From positions 62,001 through 126,000 of the forward strand of contig CACFPS010000003.1 of NCBI GenBank assembly GCA_902568235.1: a stretch of 64,000 nt of DNA, written 5' to 3'. The notes below the pieces were generated by a model. It did no database searches. It was not told where the DNA came from and saw nothing but the letters and a program-made list of their open reading frames with translations. Source of the stretch: an uncultured Pelagibacteraceae bacterium. GTDB lineage: Bacteria; Pseudomonadota; Alphaproteobacteria; Pelagibacterales; Pelagibacteraceae. Shown here piece after piece: positions 60,310-64,000 of the stretch. Both the position numbers and the translations under genes were made by a program. The first letter of the stretch is position 1. Each line of letters opens with the position of its first letter.

Positions 60310-62340
60310 ATGTTGAATTCAGATTATTTAAAAAATTTAAATGAGAATCAAAAAGAGGCTGTTTTATATCTAGAAGGTCCATTATTAATAGTTGCGGGAG
60401 CAGGTTCAGGAAAAACCAGAGTTTTAACTTCAAGAATTGCTCATATTATTAAGCAACATAAGGCTTTCCCAAATCAGATTTTGGCTGTTACATTTACTAA
60501 TAAGGCGGCCAAGGAGATGCAGACTAGAGTGTCAAATTTGCTTAAAAAAGAAGCAACCGGTCTACCTTGGCTTGGAACTTTTCATTCAATAAGTGCCAAA
60601 TTACTCAGAAAACATGCTGATGCTGTTGGCTTAAAAAGTAATTTCACAATTATTGATCAAGACGACCAAATAAGATTGATTAAAAATATTTGTAAAGCTG
60701 AAAATGTAGATATAAAGAAAATATCACCAAAATATATTTTAGCTGTAATTGATAAGTGGAAAAACAAAGGACACTATCCTCAAAATGTAAATTTAAAGAG
60801 AAAGGATCCACTAGAAAAAAATTTCTTAAAAATATATAAAATTTATCAAAAAAAATTAATTGATTTAAATGCAGCAGATTTTAGTGATCTAATATTGCAT
60901 ACAGTTAAGATTTTTGAAAAATATAAAGATATCGCTGAATTATATTCAAAAAGATTTAAGTATATATTAGTAGATGAATACCAAGATACAAATTTTATAC
61001 AAAGCCAGTGGTTAAAATATCTTGCTAATCAAAACCAAAATATATGCTGTGTGGGAGATGATGATCAGTCAATTTATAGCTGGAGAGGGGCAGAAATTAA
61101 AAATTTTTTAGAGTTTGATAAAGTTTACCAAAATACAAAAGTCTTAAGACTTGAAAAAAACTATCGTTCCACTCAAAATATTTTAAATGTTGCTTCAAAA
61201 TTAATTGAAAAAAATCAAAATAGAGTCGGTAAAAAATTATTTACAAATCATGATGATGGAGAATTAATTGCTTTGGACTGTTATAGAAATGTCAAGGATG
61301 AAGCTATAGAAGTCGGATCTAAAATAGAAAAATTAAAAAAAAAATATTCTTTAAATGAAATTGCAATATTGGTCAGAGCTATTTTTCAAACTAGAGAATT
61401 CGAAGAAAGATTTTTAAAAATTGGACTACCATATAGAATTGTAGGGGGAATAAAATTTTATGAAAGAGCTGAAATTAAAGATTGCATAGCTTACTTAAGA
61501 TCAGTTTATCAACCTCTAGATGACTTATCTTTTGAAAGGATTATTAATGTTCCAAAAAGATCAATAGGAAATACAACAATAAAAAATATTAATGAGTATG
61601 CAAAAAAAAATAATTGTTCATTGGAATTAGCATCAAGAAAATTGATTGATGAAAATAAAATAAAACCTAAAACAAAAGTTGGTTTAAACTCATTAATTAA
61701 TCTTCTTCAAAAATGGAGAAAGGATCTAAAAAATAAAATAAATCATAATAAACTACTTCAATTAATTCTAGATGAATCTGGATATAGTGAAATGCTAAAA
61801 AATAAAAAAGATTTAGAAAATGAAAATAGGCTTGAAAATATTAAAGAACTTTTAAATGCTATGAAAGAATTTGATAATCTTGAAAGTTTCCTTGAACATG
61901 TTGCACTTGCCACATCTTTAGATCAAGATTGGCAAAGTGAAAAAGTAAATTTAATGACAATGCATGCATCAAAAGGTTTAGAATTTGATGTTGTTTTTCT
62001 ACCTGGCTGGGAGGAAGGTTTATTTCCACATCAAAAAAGCATTGAGGAAAAAGGTGATAATGGACTAGAAGAAGAGAGAAGATTAGCATATGTGGGTATT
62101 ACTCGAGCCAAAAATATTGCTAATATATCATTTGCTATGAATAGATTTTATCAAGGTGATTGGATAGATAGTATGGCGTCAAGATTTGTTGACGAATTAC
62201 CTGATGAATTTATAAAAAAAAATAATAATTTTATTGATGAAAATTTAGATGATTTTGAATTCAACCAAGATATTAATTTTGATGAGCCTACTAGAAGCCC
62301 AGGATGGATTAGATATCAAAAAAAATTAAATGATAAATAA
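60310..62340 (+). CDS. UvrD/PcrA-like superfamily 1 DNA helicase
   Basis: AGAGSGKTRVLTSRIAH, VDEYQDTN, GDDDQSIYSWRGAE, MTMHASKGLEFDVVF. Confidence 0.97.
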   Translation: MLNSDYLKNLNENQKEAVLYLEGPLLIVAGAGSGKTRVLTSRIAHIIKQHKAFPNQILAVTFTNKAAKEMQTRVSNLLKKEATGLPWLGTFHSISAKLLRKHADAVGLKSNFTIIDQDDQIRLIKNICKAENVDIKKISPKYILAVIDKWKNKGHYPQNVNLKRKDPLEKNFLKIYKIYQKKLIDLNAADFSDLILHTVKIFEKYKDIAELYSKRFKYILVDEYQDTNFIQSQWLKYLANQNQNICCVGDDDQSIYSWRGAEIKNFLEFDKVYQNTKVLRLEKNYRSTQNILNVASKLIEKNQNRVGKKLFTNHDDGELIALDCYRNVKDEAIEVGSKIEKLKKKYSLNEIAILVRAIFQTREFEERFLKIGLPYRIVGGIKFYERAEIKDCIAYLRSVYQPLDDLSFERIINVPKRSIGNTTIKNINEYAKKNNCSLELASRKLIDENKIKPKTKVGLNSLINLLQKWRKDLKNKINHNKLLQLILDESGYSEMLKNKKDLENENRLENIKELLNAMKEFDNLESFLEHVALATSLDQDWQSEKVNLMTMHASKGLEFDVVFLPGWEEGLFPHQKSIEEKGDNGLEEERRLAYVGITRAKNIANISFAMNRFYQGDWIDSMASRFVDELPDEFIKKNNNFIDENLDDFEFNQDINFDEPTRSPGWIRYQKKLNDK

Positions 62341-64000
62341 GATTAAAAATATTATAAGAGACAACATAATCGATGGATACGTTGTTCCAAAAAATGATGA
62401 ATATTTCACTGAATATTCAAAAGAAAGTAAACTAAAAAATTTAGCAAATTTTACTGGATCGGCAGGTTTTGCATTAATATTTAAAAAAAAAAATTATTTA
62501 TTTGTAGATGGTAGATATACAATTCAAGCAAAAAAACAATCTGGAAAGAAATTTATTATATTTGAGATACCATACACATGGCCCAAAAATCTTTTTGATA
62601 AATTAAACCAAAATTTAAAAATAGGATTTAATCCCAAACTTTTTACCTCTAATATATTGCTTAAATATTTTGGAAATGCTTGCAATTTAATACCAATTCA
62701 TACAGATATTTCTAAGAGAGGAAAAAATAAAATTGTTAAAGAAAATTATTTTTTTACACTCGATAAAAAAATTACTGGTAGAAGCGCTAATTCAAAAATT
62801 CATGATGTAATTAAATTATTGAAAAAACAAAGAATAGATCATTTATTTATTAGTTCGGGAGAAAATGTATGTTGGCTTTTAAATATAAGAGGAAAAGATC
62901 TTCCAAATTCGCCTATAGCAAATTGCCAATTAATTTTATCAAGTAGTGGGATGATTCATTTTTTTTCTAACATGAAAAAAGTAAAAAAAATAAAAAAAAA
63001 GATAAAAAAAAATAAAATAATTTTTCATGAAGAAGGAAAGCTTTTTGATGTATTAAGTTTAATTAAAAAAGGAACATTTTGTATAGATAGTCAGACTTGC
63101 TCTGTATTTAATGAAAATCTAATTAGCTCTAAATTTAAAATAATAAAAAAAGAAGATCCCATTTATAATCTTAAATCAATAAAAAATAATATTGAAATAA
63201 ATAATATGATAAAAGCACATATTGAAGATGGAGTTGCTTTAACTAAGTTCATTTATTGGATAAAAAATATCAAAAATTTTAATATAGATGAATTTGTTGT
63301 TGAAAAAAAATTAGAAAAATTAAGAAAAAGAAATAAAAATTATTTGTATCCAAGTTTTAGCACTATAGCCGGATCAGGCCCAAATGGAGCTATTATTCAT
63401 TACAAATCTAACAAACAAACTAACAGAAAAATAAACAAAAAAGATTTATTGTTAATTGACTCTGGCGGTCAATATAAATGGGGCACTACAGATGTAACCA
63501 GAACAATAACTTTTGATAAGCAGAAGAATAAAATTAAAAAATTGTATACTAGAGTTTTGAAGGGTCATATTGCTGTAGCGCTTTCAGATGTAAAATATGA
63601 AATTAATGGACATAATATTGATAAAAAAGCTAGAAAAAGTTTAAATTCAGCTGGCTTAGATTATGGTCACGGAACTGGACATGGTGTTGGTTTTTTTTTA
63701 AATGTTCATGAAGGACCACAAAGTATTTCAAAAAATAATTTTCTTAAATTAAAAGAGGGAATGATAGTTAGTAATGAACCTGGATACTATCTTGAAAACA
63801 ACTTTGGCATAAGGATAGAAAATTTAGTCTTCATTAAAAAAAATAAAAATAAACTATATTTTAAAAACTTGACTCTTGCACCTTTAGAAAAAGATTTAAT
63901 TGATCATAAGATGCTGACAAAAAAAGAGAAGGATTATTTGTTTAAATACCACTTGGAAACATATTCAAAGCTATCTCCATTTTTAAAGAAAAATGAGAAA
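62330..64000 (+). CDS. M24 family Xaa-Pro aminopeptidase, 3' end outside window (not in ORF track)
   Basis: Start ATG overlaps end of helicase gene; FTGSAGFALIF, FVDGRYTIQA, LLIDSGGQYKWGTTDVTRTI, GHGTGHGVGFFLNVHEGP. Open to the window edge. Confidence 0.92.
   Translation, partial: MINKIKNIIRDNIIDGYVVPKNDEYFTEYSKESKLKNLANFTGSAGFALIFKKKNYLFVDGRYTIQAKKQSGKKFIIFEIPYTWPKNLFDKLNQNLKIGFNPKLFTSNILLKYFGNACNLIPIHTDISKRGKNKIVKENYFFTLDKKITGRSANSKIHDVIKLLKKQRIDHLFISSGENVCWLLNIRGKDLPNSPIANCQLILSSSGMIHFFSNMKKVKKIKKKIKKNKIIFHEEGKLFDVLSLIKKGTFCIDSQTCSVFNENLISSKFKIIKKEDPIYNLKSIKNNIEINNMIKAHIEDGVALTKFIYWIKNIKNFNIDEFVVEKKLEKLRKRNKNYLYPSFSTIAGSGPNGAIIHYKSNKQTNRKINKKDLLLIDSGGQYKWGTTDVTRTITFDKQKNKIKKLYTRVLKGHIAVALSDVKYEINGHNIDKKARKSLNSAGLDYGHGTGHGVGFFLNVHEGPQSISKNNFLKLKEGMIVSNEPGYYLENNFGIRIENLVFIKKNKNKLYFKNLTLAPLEKDLIDHKMLTKKEKDYLFKYHLETYSKLSPFLKKNEK

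Overview
The window is a strongly AT-rich, gene-dense chromosomal segment of a SAR11 / Candidatus Pelagibacter-like alphaproteobacterium. This call rests on gene content, a permuted two-piece tmRNA, and a proteorhodopsin-ferredoxin-reductase cluster. Most of the window is core metabolism and housekeeping: two LIV-type ABC transporters with AzlCD, a CsiD/GlaH-like glutarate hydroxylase, indolepyruvate ferredoxin oxidoreductase, mreBCD-mrdA-rodA, leuA/ilvC/ilvN/ilvB, miaA, a DegP-like protease, hflKC, thyX, prpE-like, fumC, uvrD/pcrA-like and an M24 peptidase. Two regions deserve a second look. (1) Directly downstream of the permuted tmRNA, the last ~27 nt of the tmRNA coding piece recurs as four more direct repeats (41757, 42824, 43997, 44446). 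These divide about 3.5 kb into small cassettes of membrane, lipoprotein and DUF805 ORFs. Paired 9-bp direct repeats sit about 45 bp inside both ends of one cassette, like recombinase arm sites. It reads as a tmRNA-anchored array of integration scars or cassettes with no integrase in the window. (2) The 5' leader of a LysE/RhtB-type exporter (15642-15696, minus strand) folds into an apparent H-type pseudoknot. A 10-bp stem takes in an AGGA motif, and its loop has a perfect 7-nt complement to AAAGAUG, which contains the start codon. This is a candidate riboswitch-like translational regulator. All calls were made by eye from the sequence and supplied ORF translations; no searches were run.
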